DNA from: CAIMDX01 sp041652155
GTDB lineage: Bacteria; Patescibacteriota; Minisyncoccia; Minisyncoccales; JAQTVQ01
Reading direction: 5' to 3'
Assembly (NCBI GenBank): GCA_041652155.1
Contig: JBAZHV010000010.1
Coordinates: 1 to 34,464 of the forward strand
DNA: 34,464 nt
This document shows, piece by piece, positions 7,874 to 15,856 of this stretch. The translations under genes were made by a program, and so were the position numbers. The stretch's first letter is position 1. Each line of letters starts with the position of its first letter. The notes below the pieces were generated by a model. The model had not been told where the DNA came from. It ran no database searches and worked only from the letters and a program-made list of their open reading frames with translations.

Positions 7874-9745
7874 ATGAAAAAACTCCTTAAACAATATTTT
7901 GGTTACGATGATTTCCGTCCCTTGCAAGAGGAGATCATTGATAGCGTCATTGATCAGAAGGATTGTTTTGTTCTGATGCCAACGGGCGGGGGAAAGTCGC
8001 TTTGCTACCAGCTGCCGGCGTTGAAGTTCGACGGGCTGACCCTTGTCATCTCTCCATTGATCGCCCTGATGAAGGACCAGGTGGATGCTTTGCGGGCGTG
8101 CGGCATCAAGGCGGAATTCATAAATTCCAGCTTGACCCCCCAGCAAATAGACGATATCCGCGTTCAGGTCCGCAACAACGAAGTGAAAATTTTGTATGTG
8201 GCGCCGGAAAGATTCGGTTCGATCAGTTTTCAGAATTTTTTAAAAACATTGCCGTTAAGCCTGATAGCCGTGGACGAAGCGCATTGCATCTCCGAATGGG
8301 GGCATGACTTTCGTCCGGCTTATCGCAATTTGAGTTCGTTGAAAGACATTTTTCCTTCGGTTCCTTTGATCGCCTTAACAGCCACCGCCACCGCAAATGT
8401 GAGGGACGATATCATCAACCAGCTCCAGCTGCAAAAAGCGCGCGTTTTTGTATCGGGCTTCAATAGGGAAAATCTGCATATTGGAGTTCTGGAAAAAAAA
8501 CAGGCTTTCCCGAAACTTCTTACCTTGTTGCAAAGATACAAAAAAGAATCGGTGATAATCTATTGCTTTTCGCGCAAAGAGACCGAAGCGATCGCCGCTA
8601 ATTTGAGATCGAACAAATTCAAAGCCCGCGCTTATCACGCCGGCATGACCGCGAAAGACAGGAGCGCGGTGCAGGATCTTTTTATAAAAGACGAGGTGAA
8701 TATTATCGTGGCCACGATCGCTTTCGGCATGGGCATAGACAAACCGGACGTGCGGCTGGTGGTGCATTATACTTATCCCAAAACTTTGGAAGGCTATTAT
8801 CAGGAAATAGGCCGCGCCGGACGCGACGGACTGACGAGCGAATGCATCATGTTTTACACCTATGGCGACACGATGAAGCACGAGTTTTTTATAAATCAGA
8901 TAGAGGATGAAGAATTGAAAGAAAGGGTTCAGGAAAAACTAGATCAGGTGATCCGTTTTGCCGAGCTTAGGACCTGTCGCAAAAAATACCTGCTTGAATA
9001 TTTCGGCGAAGAGCTGAAAGAAGATAATTGTTGCAGTTGCGATATCTGCCTGACAGGCAAGAAGCTGGAAGTGCTCGAACCCAAAGCCGAGCAGGAGATC
9101 GGCATCGCCCGCTCGAAGTCCGTTAAACCGTGTCTGCCGACAGGCAAACTTAGCTATAATTTAGAGCTTTTCGAAATATTAAGAGCTTTACGCAAAGATC
9201 TGGCCGACGAAGCCGATGTTCCGCCATTCGTGATCTTCGGCAATATTTCTCTCCAGGAAATGGCTTATTATTTCCCGCGGGATGAAAGAGAATTTTCGCT
9301 GATCAGCGGCGTGGGCGCTAAAAAACTTGAGCAGTTCGGGGAAATGTTCTTGAGCGTTATCAACGATTTTGCCGACGAAAACAATATTTCTCCAAGAGAT
9401 AATCCGAATAAGAAGCAGGAAAAACCGGCGGCGAAGATTAAAAAAACTGGACCGGTATTCTACGTAAGGACCAGAGAACAGCTTGCCAAGAAAATACCTA
9501 TAGACCGGATCGCTGAAAATCAGGACCTGAAAGTTGCCACGATCATCAATCATATAGAAAAGATGGTTGAAGCCGGAGAGAAGCTGGACCTGGAATACTT
9601 AAAATCTCCCAAGAAGAAATACGAAACCATCAAAGCCGCTTTCGAGAAATTCGGGGGAAACGAGATGAAGCCGGTATTCGATCACTTCGACGGCAAGTAT
9701 TCTTATGACGAAATAAGATTGGTCAGGGTTTTGATGAGCGCCTGA
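7874..9745 (+). CDS. recQ: RecQ-family ATP-dependent DNA helicase (no obvious RQC domain)
   Basis: The 623-residue product is a 3'-5' DNA helicase for repair and recombination. Motifs in order: MPTGGGKS (35-42), VDEAHCISEWGHDFRP (133-148), TATAT (169-173), and the motif VI region YYQEIGRAGRDG (308-319). The zinc site uses C368, C386, C389 and C392. After the zinc site only about 34 residues pass before an HRDC domain (427-500), so the winged-helix RQC domain normally found there seems to be missing. A C-terminal helix-turn-helix (530-580) resembles the HTH_40 type. It is alone on its strand; a hairpin at 9788-9835 may stop it. Confidence 0.93.
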   Translation: MKKLLKQYFGYDDFRPLQEEIIDSVIDQKDCFVLMPTGGGKSLCYQLPALKFDGLTLVISPLIALMKDQVDALRACGIKAEFINSSLTPQQIDDIRVQVRNNEVKILYVAPERFGSISFQNFLKTLPLSLIAVDEAHCISEWGHDFRPAYRNLSSLKDIFPSVPLIALTATATANVRDDIINQLQLQKARVFVSGFNRENLHIGVLEKKQAFPKLLTLLQRYKKESVIIYCFSRKETEAIAANLRSNKFKARAYHAGMTAKDRSAVQDLFIKDEVNIIVATIAFGMGIDKPDVRLVVHYTYPKTLEGYYQEIGRAGRDGLTSECIMFYTYGDTMKHEFFINQIEDEELKERVQEKLDQVIRFAELRTCRKKYLLEYFGEELKEDNCCSCDICLTGKKLEVLEPKAEQEIGIARSKSVKPCLPTGKLSYNLELFEILRALRKDLADEADVPPFVIFGNISLQEMAYYFPRDEREFSLISGVGAKKLEQFGEMFLSVINDFADENNISPRDNPNKKQEKPAAKIKKTGPVFYVRTREQLAKKIPIDRIAENQDLKVATIINHIEKMVEAGEKLDLEYLKSPKKKYETIKAAFEKFGGNEMKPVFDHFDGKYSYDEIRLVRVLMSA

Positions 9746-9787
9746 TCATGCCGTTTCTTACCGGAAAAATTTGGTTTTTCAACAATT

Positions 9788-9835
9788 AAAAAAGCCCTCT
9801 TGGCGTTAGCGGATATGCCAGAGGGCTTTTTAATT
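9788..9835 (-). terminator. terminator of paralogue B, shared with recQ
   Basis: The stem GCCCTC-TTGGC / GCCA-GAGGGC is flanked by A runs and T runs on both sides, so it can stop both converging units. On the minus strand the loop contains ATCCGCTAA, as in the terminator of paralogue A. Confidence 0.8.
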
Positions 9836-9843
9836 TTGGGCGG

Positions 9844-10365
9844 TTAGGGGAGACATTCCAATTTTTCCAAAAGGAGAGATAGCTCTTTGCCATTCATTTT
9901 TTTCTCGGACAGTTTCACCATCCCCATTTTTTCCGAAGAAGGATTGTCGAGAAGGACATTCAGCGTTGTCAGCGCAGACCCTTTGTCTGTCAGAGAGACA
10001 GCGTAGATATAAGATCCTTGGTTAATCAGACAGGAAATAGCCTCGCCGATAAGATCGTCTGGCTGTATGCCGTACACGGCAAGAAGGCCGATCAAATCCC
10101 TGATCTTGCACCAGCAATCGTTTATTTTATCAGAGCCTTTGCATGTCTTAAGCGTTTTGATCGCTTCTTCCAACTCGGGAAGAAATTCTTTTTGTATAAA
10201 TTTTTTGCTTGCCATCCCTTGGCAAGCTATGCTTTTGGCGACAGCTCGCCGGCCTTTCGCGTTAGCCAATTTGATCGCCTCATCCGCTTTTATCATTCGT
10301 AGAGCCGAGAATGGTTGGTCTGTTAAATATGGCTCTGCGCTTATTGGCCCTCCTATTGCTCCCAT
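9844..10365 (-). CDS. unknown alpha-helical protein, paralogue B
   Basis: This 173-residue soluble protein is a divergent relative of the protein at 3378-3926. Matching blocks are NAKGRRAVAKSIACQGMASKK (residues ~35-55), a central AVYGIQPDDLIGEAIS block and QGSYIYAVSL. It differs at both ends: the N-terminal 25 residues are Gly/Pro-rich and the C terminus ends in KELSLLLEKLECLP. I assign no function. The two paralogues lie about 6 kb apart in the same orientation, each as a single gene with matching promoter, leader and terminator, so a whole transcription unit was duplicated and the proteins then diverged. Confidence 0.75.
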   Translation of the reverse strand: MGAIGGPISAEPYLTDQPFSALRMIKADEAIKLANAKGRRAVAKSIACQGMASKKFIQKEFLPELEEAIKTLKTCKGSDKINDCWCKIRDLIGLLAVYGIQPDDLIGEAISCLINQGSYIYAVSLTDKGSALTTLNVLLDNPSSEKMGMVKLSEKKMNGKELSLLLEKLECLP

Positions 10366-10492
10366 ATTAATTTTAAAACAACTTTTCGATCATCAGCTCC
10401 GCCAGCCGATAACCTTGAAATTGTTTTTGGTTATAAGTTGAAGCTGAAGCTAATGTCTATAAATTACTATAGTTTCTAGGTATTTTTGTCAA
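10366..10492 (-). promoter_or_regulatory. promoter and structured 5' leader of paralogue B
   Basis: On the minus strand, TTGACA (10492-10487) and TAGTAA (10469-10464) keep the 17-base spacing of paralogue A. The leader hairpin is GUUAUCGGCU (10413-10404), loop GGCGG, and AGCUGAUGAU (10398-10389). Against paralogue A, two right-arm bases changed, turning one U-A pair into U-G and one G-C pair into G-U, so pairing is kept on the sense strand only. The outer AAAACAA/UUGUUUU stem and the AUAACC/GGUUAU alternative are also kept. Confidence 0.65.
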
Positions 10493-10524
10493 ATTTTAAG
10501 AAAGGTGAATTGTAACGATGTCTG

Positions 10525-10533
10525 TGCTAGAAT
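10525..10533 (+). promoter_or_regulatory. extended -10 promoter placing a leaderless start
   Basis: TG-C-TAGAAT at 10525-10533 is an extended -10 element. Only seven bases separate it from the ATG at 10541, so the transcript of the 10541 gene probably begins at or next to its start codon. Confidence 0.5.
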
Positions 10534-10540
10534 ATAGGCA

Positions 10541-11161
10541 ATGAGAAAATTTTTTATCGCTGTCATCGTTATTATTTTCTGTGTTTTGATCGGCGTGTTT
10601 GCTTGGCTCAATTTTTTCAACGCGTCGAAGCAGACTGCCTGTACGCTGGAGGCCAAACTTTGTCCTGACGGTTCTTCCGTCGGGCGCACCGGACCCGGCT
10701 GTGAATTTGCCCGGTGTCCTGAAATAATAGATAACAATCCTGGATGGAAAACTTTCAATAACGATAAGCAAACGGTCACATTTCAATATCCCGATCAGCT
10801 TGCCGCCGATTACATCCATCCCGTTGATTGGCCTCCGCAAATAGCGGTCAACAACGGACCATTCTCTTGCGTTGAAGGCGGGTCTGAAATAGCGCAAGTC
10901 GGGAAAACGCAAAAGATCGCGATCGGCGATCATGAATATTGTTTGGCGAAAGAGAGCGAAGGGGCAGCCGGGAGCGTTTATACCCAATACGCGTATTCGT
11001 TCCCTGAAAATGGAAAAGTTTTAACCTTCATATTCGCTTTGCGATTCGTGCAGTGCGCGAACTACGACGATCCCCAGAAGACCCAGTGCGAGGAAGAGAG
11101 GCGGACCTTTAATATAGACAATATTATCGATCGCATGGCGCAAAGCGTAAAATGGAAGTAA
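10541..11161 (+). CDS. anchored extracytoplasmic protein with a Cys-rich Kazal-like segment
   Basis: The 206-residue product begins with a membrane anchor (residues 4-23). Next is a Cys-rich stretch (about 34-60) with the pattern ACTLEAKLCPDGSSVGRTGP and GCEFARCP, which recurs in exported Patescibacteria proteins and resembles a Kazal-like or disulfide-bonded motif. The remaining 145 residues contain four further Cys and an aromatic-rich beta-type pattern (QYAYSFPENGKVLTF). No catalytic motif is recognised. It is probably exposed on the cell surface and stabilised by disulfides. It starts a likely three-gene run with the GIY-YIG and Nudix genes, separated by 18 bases each. Confidence 0.65.
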   Translation: MRKFFIAVIVIIFCVLIGVFAWLNFFNASKQTACTLEAKLCPDGSSVGRTGPGCEFARCPEIIDNNPGWKTFNNDKQTVTFQYPDQLAADYIHPVDWPPQIAVNNGPFSCVEGGSEIAQVGKTQKIAIGDHEYCLAKESEGAAGSVYTQYAYSFPENGKVLTFIFALRFVQCANYDDPQKTQCEEERRTFNIDNIIDRMAQSVKWK

Positions 11162-11179
11162 AACCGAGCGCCAGGCGAG

Positions 11180-11446
11180 ATGCCGCAAATTATGTATTAT
11201 CTTTATATTCTAAAATGTGCCGACGGGACTCTCTATACCGGGATCACTGTCGATCTGGTGCGCAGAGTGAAGGAGCATAATTCATCCGAACTCGGAGCGA
11301 GATACACGCGGAGCCGGAGGCCGGTGAAGCTGGTTTATTCCAAGGAATTTTCCGGACGTTCGGAGGCATCCAAAGAGGAGGCACGGATCAAAAAATTATC
11401 CAGAGAGGAGAAACTGGATATGATAAAAAATTCAAAAGGCAATTAA
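11180..11446 (+). CDS. GIY-YIG nuclease-like protein (YhbQ/UPF0213 type)
   Basis: The 88-residue product is a stand-alone GIY-YIG domain. The strand YYLYILKCADGTLYTGIT carries the GIY-YIG equivalents, followed by an arginine in VDLVRRVKEHN, ARYTRSRRPVKLVY, and the glutamate helix SEASKEEARIKKLSR. These match the small YhbQ-like group, proposed to act on DNA, in which substrates are unclear. A second ATG at 11192 begins exactly at the family's usual start (MYYLYIL) and may be the true one. It lies 18 bases after the preceding gene and 18 before the Nudix gene, so co-transcription is likely. Confidence 0.88.
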   Translation: MPQIMYYLYILKCADGTLYTGITVDLVRRVKEHNSSELGARYTRSRRPVKLVYSKEFSGRSEASKEEARIKKLSREEKLDMIKNSKGN

Positions 11447-11464
11447 GATCAAATTATAAAAAAT

Positions 11465-11953
11465 ATGGAACGCGTATTTACGCAAACATTCGGGGTGGTC
11501 GGGGGATTGCTGGTCAAAGACGGCAAGTTTTTGCTGGTGAAGGAATCGGACGGAAAAGGGGCGGATGGCGGCAAATGGAGCCAGCCAGCCGGTTGGATAG
11601 ATGTGGGCGAGGACGTGCTGGCTGCGGCCAAAAGGGAAGTGGAAGAGGAGACGGGATATGAGTTCGCTCCAACTTATCTGTTGGGTATTTACTCCATTGT
11701 AAGAAATGATCTCGCGGAGATATTGGGAGCCACTCCGCACGCCATCAAACTTATTTTTATCGGGAATATCTCGGATAAGCCGACAAAAGAACTTTACGGC
11801 GACACCAGCGAAGTAAAGTGGTTCAGCGCCGAAGAGATCGAGGAAATGAGCCCGTCGGACTTGAGAGACTTGGACATAAAACAAATAGTGAAAGATTATC
11901 TTTCGGGCAAGAAGTATCCCCTGGAGATCATCCGCCATTCTGTCAGCGAATAA
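11465..11953 (+). CDS. Nudix hydrolase
   Basis: The 162-residue product carries a complete Nudix box at residues 43-65: G43, then E49, then REVEEETG, matching G-x5-E-x7-REUxEExGU. Nudix enzymes hydrolyse nucleoside diphosphates linked to another group, such as oxidised nucleotides or nucleotide sugars; the substrate cannot be told from the sequence. The preceding SQPAGWIDVGED is typical of the MutT-like group. The C-terminal part (SEVKWFSAEEIEEM) is the usual last strand and helix. It ends the probable three-gene operon, and a terminator follows at 11977. Confidence 0.9.
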   Translation: MERVFTQTFGVVGGLLVKDGKFLLVKESDGKGADGGKWSQPAGWIDVGEDVLAAAKREVEEETGYEFAPTYLLGIYSIVRNDLAEILGATPHAIKLIFIGNISDKPTKELYGDTSEVKWFSAEEIEEMSPSDLRDLDIKQIVKDYLSGKKYPLEIIRHSVSE

Positions 11954-11976
11954 AATTTATAAGCGGAGCGTTGTTG

Positions 11977-12000
11977 AAAACCGGTTTTTTGCCGGTTTTT
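11977..12000 (+). terminator. intrinsic terminator after the Nudix gene
   Basis: AAAACCGG / CCGGTTTT with a seven-base loop and T run lies 23 bases past the stop. Confidence 0.8.
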
Positions 12001-12041
12001 GTTTGGCTAGAAAGATGAAAAACGATCTAAGCTGTACATAC

Positions 12042-12094
12042 TGTCAAGGGTGTTAATAAACCTCTTGACATCATAAATTGATCTTTGCTAAACT
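12042..12094 (+). promoter_or_regulatory. promoter with overlapping inverted-repeat operator
   Basis: TTGACA (12065-12070) and TAAACT (12089-12094, preceded by TG-C) are 18 bases apart. The -35 box is the right arm of an inverted repeat: TGTCAAG-GGT at 12042-12051 and ACC-T-CTTGACA at 12060-12070. A repressor bound there would cover the -35 box, so this is the likely self-control site of the LexA-like gene. Confidence 0.6.
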
Positions 12095-12146
12095 ATAAAC
12101 AGTTACCAGGGGATCGTCAGCGGTCCCGATAAAGATCAATTAAGCT

Positions 12147-12791
12147 ATGAACACAAATCAGCAGAAGATAATAAAATTGGCGGAGAAAAAAGATATTTCC
12201 AAAATGTCTTACAGAGAGATTGGGAGAGAACTCGGCATCGAAAATCCTCAAACGGTTATTTACCACATCGGGCAGTTGAAAAAGAAAGGCCTGATCTATT
12301 TTGACAATAAAGAAAAGCGCCAGCGAGTGGCCAAGCCGGAAGCTTTTGTTTCCGACAAGATATTTAACATTCCGATAGTCGGCACGGCCAGCTGCGGTCC
12401 GGCCTTGGAGCTGACGCAGGACAACATTCAGGGCTACCTGAAAATTTCCCAAAAATCCGTCAAAAGATCCAAGCCCGACGGTTTGATAGCGGTAAAGGCT
12501 GTCGGCCATTCTTTGAACAAGGCTAATGTCAACGGCGACAGCATAGAGAACGGCGACTACGTGATTGTGAACTGCCAAAAACAGCCGGAGAACGGCGACT
12601 ATGTTCTTTCCACCATCGACGGAGCGACCAATGTCAAGAAGTATTATAAAGACAATAAGAAAAAAGAGATCCGTCTTGTCTCCGAATCCACTCTGGACAT
12701 ACCGCCGATAGTCTTGCATCAGGAAGACGTGGATGCGTTGAACTATCTCATCAACGGCGTGATCTTAAGGGTCGTTAAATTCGGATTCTAA
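12147..12791 (+). CDS. LexA-like self-cleaving transcriptional repressor
   Basis: The 214-residue product has a LexA-type winged helix at residues 1-52 (MSYREIGRELGI, then VIYHIGQLKKKGLIYF) and an S24 peptidase domain at about 73-214. The cleavage site reads GTASCGPA, with C83-G84 in the place where LexA has Ala-Gly; Cys-Gly is the form used by UmuD. The catalytic serine is S122 (VGHSLNKA) and the lysine is K164 (ATNVKKYY). It should repress DNA-damage genes and inactivate itself on damage. It lies behind an operator-like inverted repeat, and next to a toxin-antitoxin pair and rarA. Confidence 0.85.
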   Translation: MNTNQQKIIKLAEKKDISKMSYREIGRELGIENPQTVIYHIGQLKKKGLIYFDNKEKRQRVAKPEAFVSDKIFNIPIVGTASCGPALELTQDNIQGYLKISQKSVKRSKPDGLIAVKAVGHSLNKANVNGDSIENGDYVIVNCQKQPENGDYVLSTIDGATNVKKYYKDNKKKEIRLVSESTLDIPPIVLHQEDVDALNYLINGVILRVVKFGF

Positions 12792-12866
12792 TATATCTAA
12801 ATTGAAATAATCATTGTAGAAGATGAATGTGGTTTCAATATTTTTTATTGACTATGTATATCTTAT

Positions 12867-13238
12867 ATGATATATTTTGATAACGAAGAATATAGAGTAA
12901 AATTTTACAAAGATCCAGCGAGCGCCGAAATTCCAGTCTTAGATTATATTGAAGGCCTAAAGGAAAAAGAGCGGGCTAAAGTTTTAAAATATATAGAATT
13001 TTTAAGAATTAACAAGGGGATCCTTGATGAGCCTTATTCAAAACATATTAGAGGGAAGATAAGAGAGTTGAGGGTCGATTTTTCTTCAAGCAGGCACAGG
13101 ATATTTTATTTTACGTTTGTTGGTAAAAATATAATTTTACTCCACGCATTTTTAAAGAGAACGCCAAAGACCCCGGAACGAGAAATAAAGAAAGCCGAAG
13201 AAAATTGCTTTAAAGTTTTAAGATCATCTAACTTATGA
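12867..13238 (+). CDS. RelE/HigB-type toxin (phage Gp49-like family)
   Basis: The 123-residue product fits the PF05973 family of RelE/HigB-like toxins. Signs are VLDYIEGLKEKERAKVLKYIEFL near the N terminus, then a beta core IRELRVDFSSSRHRIFYFTFVGKNIILLHAFLKRTPKTP with the conserved Arg, Lys and final KTP. Such toxins cut mRNA, often on the ribosome. The toxin comes first and its antitoxin overlaps it by four bases (ATGA), the higBA order. The only usable start is ATG 12867. The upstream 75 bases are AT-rich, with a TTGACT at 12848, but the -10 box cannot be placed firmly relative to the start. Confidence 0.85.
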   Translation: MIYFDNEEYRVKFYKDPASAEIPVLDYIEGLKEKERAKVLKYIEFLRINKGILDEPYSKHIRGKIRELRVDFSSSRHRIFYFTFVGKNIILLHAFLKRTPKTPEREIKKAEENCFKVLRSSNL

Positions 13239-13531
13239 ATAAGAAAAAAACACAAGAAAAAGAGGATTTTCAAAATTATCTTAGCGATCAGTTGAAAAAT
13301 CCGAGGATCAAAAAATATTACGATGAGTCCGGCAAGCAATTGGAAGTTGCTTATAGGATTTTGAAATTAAGAAAACAAAAAGGAATGTCTCAGGTAGAAT
13401 TGGCTAAAAAGATCGGGACTAAACAGAGCAATGTTGCAAGAATAGAAGCCGGACAGCAAAATTTTTCCGTTGATACTCTTGAGAAAATAGCCAAAGCTTT
13501 CGGCTGCGATCTAAAAATAGATTTTGTTTGA
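13235..13531 (+). CDS. Xre-family antitoxin (HigA-like)
   Basis: The 98-residue product has a helix-turn-helix of the Xre/Cro type at about residues 45-97: ILKLRKQKGMSQVELAKKIG then TKQSNVARIEAGQQNFSVDTL and FGCDLKIDFV. The N-terminal 40 residues are polar and likely bind the toxin. It should neutralise the protein encoded just upstream and repress the pair's promoter. Its start overlaps the toxin stop, and it ends in TGA, showing UGA is a stop in this genome. The rarA ATG follows ten bases later, so the pair and rarA may share a transcript. Confidence 0.88.
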   Translation: MNKKKTQEKEDFQNYLSDQLKNPRIKKYYDESGKQLEVAYRILKLRKQKGMSQVELAKKIGTKQSNVARIEAGQQNFSVDTLEKIAKAFGCDLKIDFV

Positions 13532-13541
13532 TCAAAATAAT

Positions 13542-14681
13542 ATGGAACCTCTAGCCTCAAAAATACGGCCAAAGACCCTTGAAGATTTTATGGGTCAAAA
13601 ACATTTGGTCGGGGAAGGAAAACCTTTGAACATTGCCATCAAAGAGAGGCACGTTTTTTCTTTTATCCTTTGGGGCCCGCCCGGCGTGGGTAAAACCACG
13701 CTGGCGAAAATTTACGCCAATTCTTTGCACGCCAATTTATACGAACTTTCCGGAGTGTCTTCCGGCAAAGAGGACATCAGAAGCATCATCGAGGGCGGGA
13801 AAATATTTCCCGGTCCGAAAGTTTTATTCTTGGATGAGATCCATCGGTTCAACAAGGCCCAGCAGGATTTTTTGCTTCCTTATGTTGAGCGCGGAGATAT
13901 CGTTCTTATCGGGGCGACAACCGAGAACCCCAGCTTTGAAGTTATCTCGCCGTTGCTTTCCAGATGCAGGGTTTTTGTTTTGGAGAGCCTTTCCGAAAGT
14001 GATATGTCGCAGATAATCGACAGAACCGGCATTGAGCTGGACGCGGAAGCCAAGGACTGGCTGATACGCATGGCCGAGGGCGATGCCAGACAGGCGCTCA
14101 CTGTTCTTGAAAACGCGTCAAAACTCTACAAAAATATTACTATCGACTCGTTGAAAGACACGGTCCAAAACAAGTTCTTGAGGTTCGATAAAAAAGGAGA
14201 AGAGCATTACAACACCATCAGCGCGTTCATAAAAAGCATGCGCGCCAGCCAGCCCAATGCCGCCCTTTATTATTTTGGAAGGATGGTCGAGTCCGGCGAA
14301 GATCCGAAATTCATCGCCCGGAGAATGGTGGTTTTTGCGTCCGAAGATGTCGGCATGGCCGATCCGGCTGCGCTTACTTTGGCTAATCAGGTTTTTCGGG
14401 CGGTCGAAACCATCGGCCTTCCGGAAGCGGCGATCAATCTCGCCCACGGAGTTGTGTATTTGAGCCTTGCTCCCAAAAACAGGACCGCTTATAACGCGTA
14501 TTTTGAGGCCTTGGCGGACGTGAAAGAGCATGGCAACCTTCCCATCCCCATGGAACTAAGAAACGCCCCCACAAAGCTTATGAAAGATCTTGGATACGGC
14601 AAAGGCTACGAATCATACACCGACAAAGACCTTCTGCCGGAAAAGATAAAAGGGAAAAAATATTATAAAGAGGGGCAATAG
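13542..14681 (+). CDS. rarA: replication-associated recombination ATPase RarA (MgsA)
   Basis: The 379-residue product is a AAA+ ATPase related to clamp loaders that acts at stalled replication forks. Visible are SKIRPKTLEDFMGQKHLVG, Walker A GPPGVGKT (45-52), Walker B VLFLDEIHRF (D98, E99), sensor GATTENPSFEV, and the RarA C-terminal domain FASEDVGMADPAAL, then LPIPMELRNAPTKLMKDLGYG. The ATG at 13542 is preferred over the in-frame TTG at 13524, because the family starts near LASKIRP and the TTG overlaps the antitoxin. Its place next to a LexA-like repressor suggests damage control. Confidence 0.92.
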   Translation: MEPLASKIRPKTLEDFMGQKHLVGEGKPLNIAIKERHVFSFILWGPPGVGKTTLAKIYANSLHANLYELSGVSSGKEDIRSIIEGGKIFPGPKVLFLDEIHRFNKAQQDFLLPYVERGDIVLIGATTENPSFEVISPLLSRCRVFVLESLSESDMSQIIDRTGIELDAEAKDWLIRMAEGDARQALTVLENASKLYKNITIDSLKDTVQNKFLRFDKKGEEHYNTISAFIKSMRASQPNAALYYFGRMVESGEDPKFIARRMVVFASEDVGMADPAALTLANQVFRAVETIGLPEAAINLAHGVVYLSLAPKNRTAYNAYFEALADVKEHGNLPIPMELRNAPTKLMKDLGYGKGYESYTDKDLLPEKIKGKKYYKEGQ

Positions 14682-14944
14682 ATATTTTTGTTTTGGCTGT
14701 TCGTTTTATTTAAATATGATTTCTTCGCGATAAATGAATAACTAAAAACGACAATAACAGATACCTTTAAAAAAAAGACAGAATGAATGAGAAGAAAGAA
14801 CAATCGGCATAAGTTGTCGGTCCCGCCGGTTTGCAACCTGAAATTTAACGGTAAAATATAACACGGTCGTTCGATCTTCGAAGAATGTTATCGCCCCGGC
14901 CCATGCTTTTTGCGCAAAGAAGATAATCGCGGTAAAATAAAATT
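14682..14944 (+). other. intergenic region with a probable leaderless promoter
   Basis: These 263 bases hold no supported gene or terminator. A TAAAAT at 14934-14939 lies five bases before the next ATG and would give an almost leaderless transcript. I saw no known metal riboswitch pattern before the exporter gene. Confidence 0.35.
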
Positions 14945-15856
14945 ATGTGGGAAATTGTTTCAGACGCTTTCATCGATACGGCAAAAATGGTTCCTTTGCT
15001 GCTGGCTATTTATGTCGGCATTGAATTGGTCGAATACAAGTTTGGGGACGCCATAATGAAAAAAGTGCGGAAAGCTGGAGCGGCCGGTCCGGCTGTGGGA
15101 GCTATCGCGGGCAGTCTTCCGCAGTGCGGCTTTTCGGTGGTTGCCACGGCTCTATACACTCAAAGGTTGGCGACCATAGGGACTTTGCTGGCGGTTTATC
15201 TTTCCACTTCCGATGAAGCGATACCGATAATACTTTCTCAACCCGATAAAGCAGGGATCATTTTTCCGCTGATATTTACAAAGATCATCATAGCCCTGGC
15301 GGCCGGATACGCCGTTGATCTTGTTTTTCGAAAAACCAATGAAAAAACACTGGAACATATGGAAGCTTACGAACATGGAACGGACGACAGAAAACATCAT
15401 CATGAAGCCATACTGGAAGAACAAGCTTGCTGCGGGCACAGCGCCAGCCCATCGTCTAAAAAGTTCAACCCTAAAGAAATATTCCTGCATCCGGCCATAC
15501 ATACCGCGAAAATATTCTTTTTTATTTTTGCCATTTCTTTGCTTATCAATTTTGCAGTTCTTCAGATCGGGGAGGAGAGGATCGGCAATCTGCTTGCAAG
15601 CAATATTTTCTTTCAGCCTTTTATTGCCGCGTTGGTCGGGCTTATCCCTAATTGCGCGGCATCTGTCGCCATAACGGAGTTTTATCTTAAGGGCTTCATC
15701 ACTTATGGTTCCGCTATCGCCGGACTGTGCGCCAGCGGAGGTCTTGGACTGCTTATCCTTTTTAAAGAAGAAAAAGATAAGAAGCGCGTATCTACGATAT
15801 TGGCTTTGCTCTTCGGCGTAAGCGTTGCGGCAGGACTGGCCATCCAATATATTTAG
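14945..15856 (+). CDS. heavy-metal exporter, putative manganese transporter family (ArsP_2)
   Basis: The 303-residue membrane protein has about eight to ten hydrophobic segments arranged as two repeats. Each repeat has a Pro-Cys signature: GSLPQCGFSVVATALYT (about 57-73) and IPNCAASVAITEFYLKG (about 234-250). This matches the family PF11449, once called arsenic efflux and now often 'putative manganese transporter'. The central cytoplasmic loop (about 140-180) carries HHH and a CCGH cluster, likely a metal-binding site. The exact metal cannot be told from the sequence. It stands alone, and a 253-base gap with GC-rich inverted segments (about 15918-15965) follows. Confidence 0.8.
   Translation: MWEIVSDAFIDTAKMVPLLLAIYVGIELVEYKFGDAIMKKVRKAGAAGPAVGAIAGSLPQCGFSVVATALYTQRLATIGTLLAVYLSTSDEAIPIILSQPDKAGIIFPLIFTKIIIALAAGYAVDLVFRKTNEKTLEHMEAYEHGTDDRKHHHEAILEEQACCGHSASPSSKKFNPKEIFLHPAIHTAKIFFFIFAISLLINFAVLQIGEERIGNLLASNIFFQPFIAALVGLIPNCAASVAITEFYLKGFITYGSAIAGLCASGGLGLLILFKEEKDKKRVSTILALLFGVSVAAGLAIQYI

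Noticed and set aside
7680..7877. 65-residue plus-strand frame before recQ
   Set aside because: It starts inside a terminator region and runs three bases into recQ; the sequence has no domain-like pattern.
14820..14944. Possible metal riboswitch before the Mn-type exporter gene
   Set aside because: No yybP-ykoY-like motif or paired core could be found, and the -10 box adjoining the ATG leaves no room for a leader.
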